A DNA stretch of 64,000 bases from Adiantum capillus-veneris (lineage: Eukaryota > Streptophyta > Polypodiopsida > Polypodiales > Pteridaceae), in NCBI GenBank assembly GCA_014529385.2, contig CM043962.1, positions 129,776,574 through 129,840,573 of the forward strand, written 5' to 3'. The translations under genes and the position numbers were made by a program. Numbering within the stretch: the first letter of the stretch is position 1; the number at the start of each line of letters is the position of its first letter. Positions 1 through 12,136 of this stretch are shown here, in pieces. The notes beneath the pieces are model-generated. The model had not been told where the DNA came from. It saw only the letters and a list, made by a program, of their open reading frames with translations, and searched no databases.

Positions 1-271
1 CTATGCTTACAGGATAGTGAGAGACAGTACAGGTGCAGGACAGGTTTACCCGCAGCTTACAGTGTCAGAGAGACAGTGTTTTTTGAGCTGTTTTTTGGTC
101 TGTTTTTGAGTACACCAGAGCCATTTTACAAAGGAGACTCTGCCGAAATTTATGCAGAATCTGAAGCTTTCTTGGTTCATTTGACAGGTTGATATTGGTT
201 CAGAGGTCAGTTTACAGGGGGAAACTCTGCCGAATTTTTCCCAGGAAAGTAAACCACTGTGAAGCGTAGCT

Positions 272-580
272 ATGGCTGGATCACAGGACACTGCTCTTTA
301 CAATATCAAGAAGCTGGATGGAACCAATTTCCCATTGTGCAAGAAGCAGATTTGGCACGTGTTGGTACAAAAGAAGCAGATAAAACCTATAAAGCTCAAG
401 GGGATAAAACCAGAAGATATGGACGAAGATGAATGGAGCGAAATGGATGAATTGGCACTTTCTACCATTATGCTGACTTTGGCAGAAAGCGTTTACTTCA
501 ATGTAGCAGACGAGATGTCGGCTTATCAAGCATGGTTAAAGCTGAGTGATCTTTATGAGAAGCAGAGTGCAGCTTCATAG
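272..580 (+). pseudogene. Copia A gag, N-terminal part, ended by an in-frame TAG
   Basis: This 102-codon frame starts at ATG (MAGSQDTALYNIKKLDGTNF) and is the usual beginning of a plant copia Gag, which packages element RNA into virus-like particles. The KLDGTNFPLCKKQIWHVL stretch is the typical N-terminal Gag motif, and AYQAWLKLSDLYEKQS is the start of the following helical region. It stops at TAG 578-580 in the middle of the Gag helical domain; the same frame continues directly afterwards with VYWLKKLVDLKMKEG. The stop is therefore a nonsense change and not a gag/pol border. Copy B has the same stop and, as far as I can compare, an identical peptide here. Confidence 0.85.
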
Positions 581-2194
581 GTATACTGGCTTAAGAAGCT
601 TGTTGACTTGAAGATGAAAGAAGGGACACCTATGTCCAATCATCCGAATGAATTCAACACCATCTACAGTCAGTTGTCAGCTCAAGGTGTCAAGTTTGAT
701 GAACCTGTTAGAGCTATATTCCTGTTGATCACATTGCCGGAAAGTTGGGACACTTTTCGCACAGCTTTGAGTAATTCTGCACCTCCAGATGGTTCGAACA
801 TAGCAGGTGTAGAAGGAAGTCTGCTTACTGAAGAAAGCAATAGAAAGACAATGGACAAAGGCAAAGGAACAGCCTTAGTTGTCAGGGGAAGGACCAAAGA
901 AAAGTACAAAGGTGGAAAGAGGAATCAGTCTCGTAGCAAGTCCCGCATTGCTAAAGGCAAGAGTGACATAGAATGCTACCATTGTGGCAAGAAGGGTCAC
1001 ATGAAAAGAGACTGCAGAGAATGGAAAGCAGAAAAAGGCAAAGAGAAAGCTGAAGACCATGGTGAGAAGAAAAAGTCCTCATTGAAAATTCAAAAAATAA
1101 ATGTGACAAACACTGTTGCAGAGGATGACAGTCTAGTGTCAGGAGACATCTACTTCTTGAAGAATACAATGGACTCAGCTCTTCTTACAGCATATGATGG
1201 ACATGCACTGAGTGACTGGATTATAGACTCAGGGGCATCACTTCATGTGTCTCCAAACAAGGAGTGGTTTACCTCTTATGTGACCACTAAAGATCATGTT
1301 CGACTAGGCAATGGGCAGACATGTGAGATCTTAGGTGTTGGAGATGTTCAATTGAAGTTTCAGAATGGCTCTTCTTTCATGCTGAAAAATGTGAGACATG
1401 TTCCCGCAATTACAAAGAGCTTGATCAGCACAGGTTTACTTGATGATGCTGGCTACGTCACCACTTTTGGACAGAACATGTGGAAGATATCCAAGGGTTC
1501 TATGACAGTAGCACATGGAGTAAAATCTGGAGGACTTTACATGATTTATGTATCAAATGTCTCTAAAAATGTAATCAATGTAACCGAGCAGCCGAACGTT
1601 TCTTTGTGGCATAGCCGGTTAGGACATATGTCCAAGAAGGGAATGGAAATCTTGCCTCGTTCTAGTTATTTGCCTGGCTTTTCATTTAATGATTTTGAAT
1701 TCTGTGAACATTGTCTGTATGGTAAGCAAACACAGCAGCCACATAAGCATAGAAGCCGTAGAAGAGATACACAATTGGCACTTGTTCATAGTGATTTGTG
1801 TGGACCTATGCCTAACCTATCTCTACGGGGAGCTTCTTACTTTATGACATTTATAGATGATTACTCGAGGAAAGTATGGGTTTACTTTCTCAAGCACAAG
1901 GATGAAGCGTTTACTGTTTTCAAAACGTTTGTGACACTTGTGGAAAATCATAGTGGCAAGAAGCTTAAATGCTTATGCACTGACAATGGTGGAGAGTATG
2001 TTTCAAAGGCCTTTCAGGACTTTTGTGAATCAAAAGGTATAAAACGTGAACTTACTGCTCCTTACAATCCTCCTCAAAATGGTGTTGTTGAGAGGATGAA
2101 TAGGACCATACAAGAGAAGGTCAGAAGTATGTTGTCTAATGCAGAGCTGCCAAATGGGTTTTGGGCTGAAGCTGAACAGCTGTTCATCTTATAA
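581..2194 (+). pseudogene. Copia A gag C-terminus, protease and integrase core
   Basis: This continues the gag frame after the TAG. Gag helical residues (MSNHPNEFNTIYSQLSAQGV) are followed by a CCHC zinc knuckle (CYHCGKKGHMKRDC), a pepsin-like protease site (WIIDSGASLHVSP), the integrase zinc-binding region (WHSRLGHMSKKGMEIL) and the integrase core with its acidic residues in HSDLCGPM, TDNGGEYVS and NGVVERMNR. All catalytic residues I can see are present. The frame is lost at FWAEAEQLFIL, where a few bases are missing just before the expected AVHLINRSPSK, so translation ends at 2194. No in-frame ATG near 608 is needed, because this is the interior of one polyprotein. Confidence 0.9.
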
Positions 2195-3372
2195 ATAGAT
2201 CTCCTAGCAAGGTTTTGCAGAAGGATTCAGTGCTAGAGATGGTATGGTCAGGCAAAATTCCCTTATACAAGCACCTCAAAGTCTTTGGCTGTGAGGCATA
2301 TAGTCATGTTCCAAAGGAATTTAGGAACAAACTTGAGCCAAAGAGTAGAAAGTGCATCTTTCTAGGCTATGGTAATTCGGGTGAGATGGGGTACAGACTA
2401 TGGGATCCCGAATCCAGAAAGGTTATCCGCAGCAATGATGTTCACTTTAATGAATCCAAATATCATTCTAAACCAGAGAGGGTTGAGGAGATTAGAAGAG
2501 TTGTCTTCCAAGAAGATGGACCTGCACGTGCAAGACAAAATGTCAGGGCTCAAGAGGAGCAAGGACAGGATAGATTGGAACCACAGGTTGTGGCTGATCC
2601 TGAGCCACCTATTTTGCGTAGATCTGGACGTATCACGCGACCTCCTGATCGGTTTGTTCCATCTATGAACTATGTCATGCTGACTGATTGCAATGAGCCT
2701 TCATGTTACAAGGAAGCAGTGCAAATGAAGGACTCCGGGAATTGGCAATTGGCCATGCAGTCAGAGATGACAGCTCTGCATAAAAACCAGACATGGAAGC
2801 TAGTTAAATTACCACAGGGCAAAAATGCTCTACCTTGTAAATGGGTTTACAGGTATAAGATCACCGCTCATGGTAGTCAGCCAAAGTACAAAGCAAGGCT
2901 TGTTGCCAAGGGCTTTAGGCAAGAACAAGGCATTGACTTTGATGAAGTTTTCTCTCCGGTGGTCAAGATGACTACATTGAGATGCTTTCTTGCATTGGTT
3001 GCGATATTAAATTTGGTGTTGCACCAAATGGATGTCAAGACAGCGTTCTTGCATGGTGATTTAGATGTGGAAATTTACATGCAGCAGCCAGAAGGGTTTG
3101 TTGAGAAAGGCAAGGAAGATTTGGTATGCCACTTGTTAAAGAGTCATTATGGCTTTAAAAAATCAGCGACCGCATGGTACCATAAGTTCCACAAGTTTAT
3201 ACTTTCTCAAGGCTTCAAACGTAGTGAGTTCGATCACTGTCTATATACAAAGAAGGCTAAGGATGGCAGTTGGCTGATCCTTATTTTGTATGTGGATGAC
3301 ATGTTGATTGCTGACAAGCACTTGGAAGAAATTTCAGCTTTGAAGTCAAAGATGCAAAATCGTTTGACATGA
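2195..3372 (+). pseudogene. Copia A integrase C-terminus and reverse transcriptase
   Basis: After the frameshift the polyprotein continues in another frame. It has the copia integrase tail (YKHLKVFGCEAYSHVPKE, KCIFLGYGNSGEMGYRLWD), a hinge rich in Pro and Arg, then reverse transcriptase: WVYRYKITAHGSQPKYKARL, DFDEVFSPVVKMTTLR, QMDVKTAFLHGDL and the catalytic YVDDMLIA. The frame ends at 3372 with MQNRLT because one base is missing next to the expected KSFDMKDMG. By eye 18 of 385 residues differ from copy B, so the two copies are not a very recent duplicate. Confidence 0.9.
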
Positions 3373-4247
3373 AAGACATGGGTGAGGCAAGTCATATACT
3401 TGGTATGCGCATTGAGAGAGACAGATCAAAGAAGTTGATTTGGTTATCTCAAACAGAGTATATTGACAAGGTTTTGCAACGTTTCAATATGGAGAAGGGA
3501 AAGGCATTGAGTGTTCCATTGCCACCATATGTGAAACTTAGCAAACAAGATTTTCCTGTGTCTGAGGAAGAACAGGCTGAAATGGATAAGATTCCATGTG
3601 CGTCTGCAGTGGGTAGTTTGATGTATGCAATGATTGCTACTCGCCCAGACATTGCATTTGTAGTGGGAGTAGTAAGTCGATACATGTCAAACCCAGGGAA
3701 GAAACATTGGGAGGCAGTGAAAGGAATATTGAGATACCTGAAAGCTACAAAGAGTATGCGTATATGCTATGGGATTCAAGAGCTAAGTGTAAAGGGTTTT
3801 ACAGACTCAGATTATGCAGGTGACTTAGACAACCGAAGGTCTACGTCAGGGTATGTCTTTACATTGGCTGGTGGAGCACTATCATGGCGTTCTAGATTAC
3901 AAGATTGTGTTACTCAGTCTACTACAGAGGCTGAATATGTTGCAGCATCAGAGGCATGCAAAGAATCAATTTGGCTTAATCGACTAGTAACAGATTTGGG
4001 AATCAAAGAAGAGATGTCTGTGTTATATTGTGATAGTCAGAGTGCTATACAATTGGCTCGCAATCTAGTTTATCACTCAAAGACAAAGCATGTGGATGTG
4101 AAGTATCATTTCATCAAGGAAATGCTCGAGGATAAGCAAATTCAGCTTGTCAAAATTCACACCACAGAAAATCCTGCTGATCTACTTACAAAAGGACTTC
4201 CCTCAGAGAGCTTTGCGCATTTTCACAAGCAGTTAGGTGTAGGGTAG
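3369..4247 (+). pseudogene. Copia A reverse transcriptase end and RNase H
   Basis: This is the last polyprotein part, 292 codons, in a third frame. MKDMGEASHILGMRIERDR is the RT thumb region. The RNase H domain carries its acidic residues in GFTDSDYAGDLDNRRSTSG, STTEAEYVAASEACKE and YCDSQSAIQLARN, and ends with the typical TENPADLLTKGLP. This section has no internal stop, whereas the equivalent part of copy B has a Trp-to-stop change. RNase H would remove the RNA strand during reverse transcription. Without the upstream frames it cannot be made as a normal product. Confidence 0.9.
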
Positions 4248-4327
4248 TACATCACTTCTCTACATCTCTTGTATAAGTTAGCTTGTATAGTAGCTTCTCT
4301 CACACTTAAAGTACCACATTGGACTTT

Positions 4328-4338
4328 AAGTGGGAGGT
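4328..4338 (+). promoter_or_regulatory. Polypurine tract of copia A
   Basis: AAGTGGGAGGT directly precedes the TGTTGGGG start of the 3' LTR, the expected position of the plus-strand primer. The same string lies next to the LTR of copy B. Confidence 0.8.
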
Positions 4339-4463
4339 TGTTGGGGTATAAAGCCCAATGTGGTCGCCCAGGTAAGTGGGCGGGCGGCCAGGTATGTACA
4401 CATATCGTCGTGCTCTTCTTCTCGCACTCTCTCTCGCGTCGCACTTCCGCGCGTACTCCTTCA
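4339..4463 (+). repeat. 3' LTR of copia A, 125 bp, internally deleted
   Basis: It runs from TGTTGGGGTATAAAG to CTCCTTCA and matches the 192-bp LTRs of copy B, but lacks 67 bp after GTACACATAT. The lost segment ends in CACCATAT in copy B, so the break points share CATAT, which fits deletion through a short direct repeat. A TATA-like TATAAAG lies near the LTR start. Confidence 0.9.
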
Positions 4464-5015
4464 CTCTCAACAAAGAGTGCTTAATGAAGTACACCACATT
4501 TGTCATTCATGTCAACCAAGGCAATGCCAACCATTTTTTTTCTACAGCCCGTGACTAACAATATGTTTGTGAATTCTTTTGCCCATATCAGCATCTTGCA
4601 TAATGCCAATTGCCTTCAAGATGCAAGCATAGGTGATCGCATTTGGAGAGTTTCCCTCTCTTTGCACTAGGCTGAAAACAGCCTAGAGCTTCCTGGTCCT
4701 GCCTCTATTGGGCATATCATGCGATCATTGCATTCCAAGAGATGACATTCCAAATAGGAAGCTCCTCAAGCACGTTTTGTGCTTTATGAAGTACACCACG
4801 TTTGGCATACATGTCAACCAAGGCATGTATTGATGCTTTCTTGGTGGTGTTGTAAGAAAAAAAAGGATGTGTGTGGACCAAGGCATTGCCAAGCACGACA
4901 ACTTTTGCAACAGCCCTTGTCTAACAACATCAGACAAAATATTTAAGCCCATATCAGCATCTTGGGTAGAGCCACATGCCTTCAAGATGCATGGATAGGT
5001 GATTCACAACCTAGA
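4464..5015 (-). pseudogene. PPR-protein pseudogene, cut by copia A
   Basis: Read on the minus strand, the DNA encodes pieces of plant pentatricopeptide repeats: ACGSTQDADMG, ALVDMYAKRGVLHKAQNVLE and a second ALVDM copy near 4520, with stops and frameshifts between them. PPR proteins bind organelle RNA, one base per 35-residue repeat. Here at least three repeats can be recognised but no continuous frame exists. The copia A LTR ends within the second copy, just after the KCGVLH motif, so the element inserted into PPR-derived DNA and the rest of the copy lies beyond it or is lost. Confidence 0.7.
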
Positions 5016-5117
5016 GATTTTTAGCCCTGCTCCATCCATTTTCTCTCGCAACACCGTTAAGCAAGCAACAATAAAGGCTACACAAGCAAAAATGTAAAGA
5101 GAATGATTCTTTCTTTG

Positions 5118-6130
5118 ATGGTGTACTTCATAAAGCACAAAAAGTGTTTAACGAGCTTCCATGTCATATCTTGGAATACTCTCATCATGGGATATGCACA
5201 AGAGTTGCAGGGTCGAGAAGCTCTGGGCTATTTTTAGTAGATGTAATGAGAGGGCATCTCTCCAAATGCAATCACCTACGCTTGTATCTTGAAGGCATGT
5301 GGCATTATGCAAGATGTTGATATGGGCAAAATAATTCACGATGATATTGTTAGTTAGGGACCGTTGAACTATGTACTTGGTACTACCTTGGCATGTATGC
5401 CAAATGTGGTGCACTTGCGAGAGCACAAAAAGTGCTTGAGGAGCTCATTGTTTAGAGTGACATCTCTTGGAACACATTGATTGTAGGATATGCCCAACCA
5501 AGACAAGGTTAGGAAGCTATGGGCTGTTTTCAGCAGACGTGTAGCGAGGGCCTATCTCCAGATGCAATCACTTATGCGTGCATCTTAAAGCCATGTGCAT
5601 TGTGGATCCATGCAAGATGCTGATATGTACACAAAAATTCACTATGATATTTTTATTTTGAGGCTATTGAAAAGAGATGTCGTGCCCGACACTACCTTGG
5701 TCGATGTGTATTCCAAATGTGTTGCACTTGAGAAAGCACAAATAGTGCTTGAGGAGCTTTCTGTTCGAAACAGTGTCTCTTGGAATGCACTACTATTGCA
5801 AAACAGAATTGTGATTCTCAATGCCTTGGTTGATATGTATACCAAATGTGGTACACTTCAGAAAGCACAAAAAGTGCTTGAGGAGCTTTTTATCCGAAAT
5901 GTCGTCTCTTGGAGTGCATTGATTGTGGGATGCATATAACAAGAGCATGCTAGAAATCTCAAGGCCATTTTTAGTGTGGATGCAAAGTGAGGGCCTCTCT
6001 CTAGATGCAATCACATACACATGCATCTTGAAGGCATGTGGCTCTACGTAAGATGTTGATATGGGCATAAAAATTCACGTTGATATTAACAGTTAGTGGT
6101 TGTGCAAAAAAGATGTCATGCTTGGCAATG
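5118..6130 (+). pseudogene. PPR-protein pseudogene, plus strand
   Basis: Several pentatricopeptide repeats are readable on the plus strand, in changing frames and with stops. Motifs include CGALARAQKVLEEL at about 5410, LVDVYSKCVALEKAQIVLEEL at about 5700, and ALVDMYTKCGTLQKAQKVLEE with VVSWSALIVGCI at about 5820-5935. The longest open stretch is 114 codons (5595-5939). The repeat phase matches the PLS type of plant organelle RNA editing and processing factors. The copy ends where the (GA)n tract begins. It faces away from the minus-strand PPR copy at 4464-5015, so the two form an inverted pair with about 100 bp between them. Confidence 0.75.
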
Positions 6131-6160
6131 TATTTTTTGGTTGTTGCTTAATGTGGTGCC

Positions 6161-7762
<1,602 letters not shown>

Positions 7763-7880
7763 TGAACTGAGAACTCCTCACTACAATAAACCCTACACCG
7801 TCTTTGACGTATAATATAAAGTTACCTCTACTTTTGTTTAAGCTTAATCAATAGCCTGTATCTTTTGTAATTGTCTTGAC
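7763..7880 (+). repeat. Dispersed repeat copy 1, left part (split by copia B)
   Basis: From TGAACTGAGAACTC onward this matches 29271-29390. The match resumes at 13416 on the other side of copia B, so B split one repeat copy. The last five bases, TTGAC, are the target duplication. Confidence 0.85.
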
Positions 7881-8072
7881 TGAAGGAGTACGAGTGGAAG
7901 TGCAACGCGAGAGAGAGTGCGAGAAGAAGAGCACGACGATATGGTGAACTCGCTCTACTGTAATGTGTAGAGCATAGTGAGTTCTTATTACGTTTTTACA
8001 AAAGAATATGTGTACATACCTGGCGGCCCGCCCACTTACCTGGGCGACCACATTGGGCTTTATACCCCAACA
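7881..8072 (-). repeat. 3' LTR of copia B, 192 bp
   Basis: Reads TGTTGGGGTATAAAG to GTACTCCTTCA on the minus strand. Same length as the right LTR, with a few substitutions such as GTGGAAGTGCAACG versus GCGGAAGTGCGACG. Confidence 0.95.
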
Positions 8073-8083
8073 ACCTCCCACTT
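8073..8083 (-). promoter_or_regulatory. Polypurine tract of copia B
   Basis: AAGTGGGAGGT on the minus strand, directly next to the 3' LTR and identical to the tract in copy A. Confidence 0.8.
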
Positions 8084-8161
8084 AAAGTCCAATGTGGTAC
8101 TTTAAGTGTGAGACAAGCTACTACACAAGCTAATATACAAGAGATGTAGAGAAGTGATGTA

Positions 8162-9040
8162 CTACCCTACACCTAACTGCTTGCGAAAATGCGCAAAGCT
8201 CTCTGAGGGAAGTCCTTTTGTAAGTAGATCAACACGATTTTCTGTGGTGTGAACTTTGACAAGCTGAAGTTGCTTATCCTCGAGCATTTCCCTGATGAAA
8301 TGATACTTCACATCCACATGCTTTGTCTTTGAGTGATAAACTGGATTGCGAGCCAATTGTATAGCACTTTGACTATCACAATATAACACAGGCATCTCTT
8401 CTTTGATTCCCAAATCTGTTACTAGTCGATTAAGCCAAATTGATTCTTTGTATACCTCTGATGCTACAACATATTCAGCCTCTGTAGTAGACTGAGTAAC
8501 ACAATCTTGTAATCTAGAACGCTATGATACTGCTCCACCAGCCAATGTAAAGACATACCCTGACGTGGACCTTCGGTTGTCTAAGTCACCTGCATAATCT
8601 GAGTCTGTAAAACCCTTTACACTTAGCTCCCGACTCCCATAGCATATACGCATACTCTTTGTAGCTTTCAGGTATCTCAATATTCCTTTCACTGCCTCCC
8701 AATGTTTCTTCCCTGGGTTTGACATGTATCGACTTACTACTCCCACTACAAATGCAATGTCTGGGCGAGTAGCAATCATTGCATACATCAAACTACCCAC
8801 TGCAGACGCACATGGAATCTTATCCATTTCAGCCTGTTCTTCCTCAGACACAGGAAAATCTTGTTTGCTAAGTTTCACATATGGTGGCAATGGAACACTC
8901 AATGCCTTTCCCTTCTCCATATTGAAACGTTGCAAAACCTTGTCAATATACTCTGTTTGAGATAACCAAATCAACTTCTTTGATCTGTCTCTCTCAATGC
9001 GCATACCAAGTATATGACTTGCCTCACCCATGTCTTTCAT
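8162..9040 (-). pseudogene. Copia B RT end and RNase H, with premature TAG
   Basis: It starts as MKDMGEASHILGMRIERDR and reads through the RT thumb into RNase H (GFTDSDYAGDLDNRRSTSG). At about 8522 the codon that is TGG in copy A (ALSWRSRL) is TAG, ending the frame after 172 codons. The same frame then resumes with RSRLQDCVTQSTTEAEY, YCDSQSAIQLARNPVYH and ends VDLLTKGLPSESFAHF. The nonsense change is private to B, so it arose after or during this copy's insertion. Confidence 0.9.
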
Positions 9041-10194
9041 GTCAAACGATTTTGCATCTTTGACTTCAAAGCTGAAATTTCTTCCAAGTGCTTGTCAGCA
9101 ATCAACATGTCATCCACATACAAAATAAGGATCAGCCAACTGCCATCCTTAGCCTTCTTTGTATATAGACAGTGATCGAACTCACTACGTTTGAAGCCTT
9201 GAGAAAGTATAAACTTGTGGAACTTATGGTACCATGCGGTCGCTGATTTTTTAAAGCCATAATGACTCTTTAACAACAGGCATACCAAATCTTCCTTGCC
9301 TTTCTCAACAAACCCTTCTGGCTGCTGCATGTAAATTTCCACATCTAAATCACCATGCAAGAACGATGTCTTGACATCCATTTGGTGCAACACCAAATCT
9401 AATATGGCAACCAATGCAAGAAAGCATCTCAATGTAGTCATTTTGACCACCGGAGAGAAGACTTCATCAAAGTCAATGCCTTGTTCTTGTTTAAAGCCCT
9501 TGGCAACAAGCCTTGCTTTGTACTTTGGCTGACTATCATGAGCGGTGATCTTATACCTGTAAACCCATTTACATGGTAGAGCCTTTTTGCCCCGTGGTAA
9601 TTTAACTATCTTCCATGTCTGGTTTTTATGCAGAGCTGTCATCTCTGACTGCATGGCGAATTGCCAATTCCCAGAGTCCTTCATTTGCACTGCTTCCTTG
9701 TAACATGAAGGCTCATTGCAATCAGTCAACATGACATAGTTCATAGATGGAACAAACCTATCAGGAGGTCGCGTGACACGTCCAGATCTACGCACAATAG
9801 GAGGCTCAGGCTCAGCCACAACCTGTGGTTCCACTCTATCATGTCCTTGCTCCTCTTGAGCCCTGACATTTTGTCTTGCACGTGCAGGTCCATCTTCTTG
9901 GAAGACAACTCTTCTAATCTCCTCAACCCTCTCTCGTTTAGAATGATATTTGGATTCATTAAAGTGAACATCATTGCTGCGGATAACCTTTCTGGATTCG
10001 GGATCCCATAGTCTGTACCCCATCTCACCAGAATTACCATAGCCTAGAAAGATGCACTTTCTACTCTTTGGCTCAAGTTTGTTCCTAAATTCCTTTGGAA
10101 CATGACTATATGCCTCACAGCCAAAGACTTTGAGGTGCTTGTATGAGGGCATTTTGCCTGACCATACCATCTCTAGCACTAAATCCTTCTGCAA
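9037..10194 (-). pseudogene. Copia B integrase tail and reverse transcriptase
   Basis: A 385-codon frame equivalent to A 2215-3372. It holds the integrase tail (HLKVFGCEAYSHVPKEF), the hinge, and RT motifs KYKARLVAKGFKQEQGIDF, QMDVKTSFLHGDL and YVDDMLIA. It ends in the same MQNRLT frameshift as A. Eighteen residues differ from A by eye, mostly conservative. Confidence 0.9.
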
Positions 10195-10214
10195 AACCTT
10201 GCTAGGAGATCTAT

Positions 10215-10805
10215 TTATAAGATGAACAGCTGTTCAGCTTCAGCCCAAAACCCATTTGGCAGCTCTGCATTAGACAACATACTTCTGACCTTCTCTTGTA
10301 TGGTCCTATTCATCCTCTCAACAACACCATTTTGAGGAGGATTGTAAGGAGCAGTAAGTTCACGTTTTATACCTTTTGACTCACAAAAGTCCTGAAAGGC
10401 CTTTGAAACATACTCTCCACCATTGTCAGTGCGTAAGCATTTAAGCTTCTTGCCACTATGATTTTCCACAAGTGTCACAAACGTTTTGAAAACAGTAAAC
10501 GCTTCACCCTTGTGCTTGAGAAAGTAAACCCATACTTTCCTCGAGTAATCATCTATAAATTTCATAAAGTAATAAGCTCCCCCTAGAGATAGGTTAGGCA
10601 TAGGTCCACACAAATCACTATGAACAAGTGCCAATTGTGTATCTCTTCTACTGCTTCTATGCTTATGTGGCTGCTGTGTTTGCTTACCATACAGACAATG
10701 TTCACAGAATTCAAAATCATTAAATGAAAAGCCAGGCAAATAACTAGAACGAGACAAGATTTCCATTCCCTTCTTGGACATATGTCCTAACCGGCTATGC
10801 CACAA
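10215..10805 (-). pseudogene. Copia B integrase core
   Basis: This frame holds the HHCC region (WHSRLGHMSKKGMEIL, CEHCLYGKQTQQ) and the DDE core (HSDLCGPM, TDNGGEYVS, GVVERMNRTIQEK) and ends at FWAEAEQLFIL, the same frameshift as in A. It is separated from the protease frame by a one-base deletion private to B near 10818, where A reads GAGCAGCCGAACG and B reads GAGCAGCGAACG. Confidence 0.9.
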
Positions 10806-11827
10806 AGAAACGTTCGCTGCTCGGTTACATTGATTACATTTTTAGAGACATTTGATACATAAATCATGTAAAGTCCTCCAGATTTTACTCCATGTGCTAC
10901 TGTCATAGAACCCTTGGATATCTTCCACATGTTCTGTCCAAAAGTGGTGACGTAGCCAGCATCATCAAGTAAACCTGTGCTGATCAAGCTCTTTGTAATT
11001 GCGGGAACATGTCTCACATTTTTCAGCGTGAAAGAAGAGCCATTCTGAAACTTCAATTGAACATCTCCAACACCTAAGATCTCACATGTCTGCCCATTGC
11101 CTAGCCGAACATGATCTTTAGTGGTCACATAAGAGGTAAACCACTCCTTGTTTGGAGACACATGAAGTGATGCCCCTGAGTCTATAATCCAGTCACTCAG
11201 TGCATGTCCATCATATGCTGTAAGAAGAGCTGAGTCCATTGTATTCTTCAAGAAGTAGATGTCTCCTGACACTAGACTGTCATCCTCTGCAACAGTGTTT
11301 GTCACATTTATTTTTTGAATTTTCAATGAGGACTTGTTCTTCTCACCATGGTCTTCAGCTTTCTCTTTGCCTTTTTCTACTTTCCATTCTCTGCAGTCTC
11401 TTTTCATGTGACCCTTCTTGCCACAATGGTAGCATTCTATGTCACTCTTGCCTTTAGCACTGCGGGACTTGCTACGAGATTGATTCCTCTTTCCACCTTT
11501 GTACTTTTCTTTGGTCCTTCCCCTGACAACTAAGGCTGTTCCTTTGCCTTTGTCCATTGTCTTTCTATTGCTTTCTTCAGTAAGCAGACTTCCTTCTACA
11601 CCTGCTATGTTCAAACCATCTGGAGGTGCAGAATTACTCAAAGCTGTGCGAAAAGTGTCCCAACTTTCCGGCAATGTGATCAACAGGAATATAGCTCTAA
11701 CAGGTTCATCAAACTTGACACCTTGAGCTGACAACTGACTGTAGATGGTGTTGAATTCATTCGGATGATTGGACATAGGTGTCCCTTCTTTCATCTTCAA
11801 GTCAACAAGCTTCTTAAGCCAGTATAC
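10787..11827 (-). pseudogene. Copia B gag C-terminus and protease
   Basis: Equivalent to the first part of A 581-2194: Gag helices, the basic stretch KGGKRNQSRSKSRSAKGKS, the CCHC knuckle CYHCGKKGHMKRDC and the protease site WIIDSGASLHVSP. It runs out of frame at VTEQRTFLCGIAG because of the private one-base deletion. The upstream border is the TAG at 11828-11830 that is shared with A. Confidence 0.9.
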
Positions 11828-12136
11828 CTATGAAGCTGCACTCTGCTTCTCATAAAGATCACTCAGCTTTAACCATGCTTGATAAGCCGACATCTCGTCT
11901 GCTACATTGAAGTAAACGCTTTCTGCCAAAGTCAGCATAATGGTAGAAAGTGCCAATTCATCCATTTCGCTCCATTCATCTTCGTCCATATCTTCTGGTT
12001 TTATCCCCTTGAGCTTTATAGGTTTTATCTGCTTCTTTTGTACCAACACGTGCCAAATCTGCTTCTTGCACAATGGGAAATTGGTTCCATCCAGCTTCTT
12101 GATATTGTAAAGAGCAGTGTCCTGTGATCCAGCCAT
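11828..12136 (-). pseudogene. Copia B gag N-terminus, ended by the shared TAG
   Basis: Starts at ATG 12136 (MAGSQDTALYNIKKLDGT) and stops at TAG after 102 codons, exactly as in A. I see no residue difference from A here, a stronger conservation than in the RT frame. Confidence 0.85.

Larger units (their letters stand above)
1..4463 (+). mobile_element. Ty1/copia retrotransposon A (5' part outside window)
   Basis: The copia order gag, protease, integrase, reverse transcriptase, RNase H is read on the plus strand, followed by a polypurine tract and a 3' LTR. Positions 1-271 are the end of the untranslated leader, matching the inverted copy B around 12137-12410. The 5' LTR, primer site and about 800 bp of leader lie left of the window, so the 5' target duplication cannot be checked. 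The frame is interrupted by one TAG (578-580) and two frameshifts (about 2175 and 3350), all also present in B. The CCHC, WIIDSGAS and YVDD motifs are intact. The element ends inside a PPR pseudogene. Lineage resembles Tork/Tnt1-type copia (LGHMSKKGMEIL), a tentative assignment. Confidence 0.95.

Noticed and set aside
578-580. Programmed TAG read-through as in some retroviral gag-pol genes
   Set aside because: The stop lies inside the Gag helical domain and not at a gag/pol border, and the downstream frames have further shared frameshifts. Plain nonsense inherited from a defective parent is simpler.
682-1169. Antisense frames across copia gag, repeated at 11239-11726 on the other strand
   Set aside because: They are opposite-strand shadows of the gag frame. 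They recur in both copies only because the element does.
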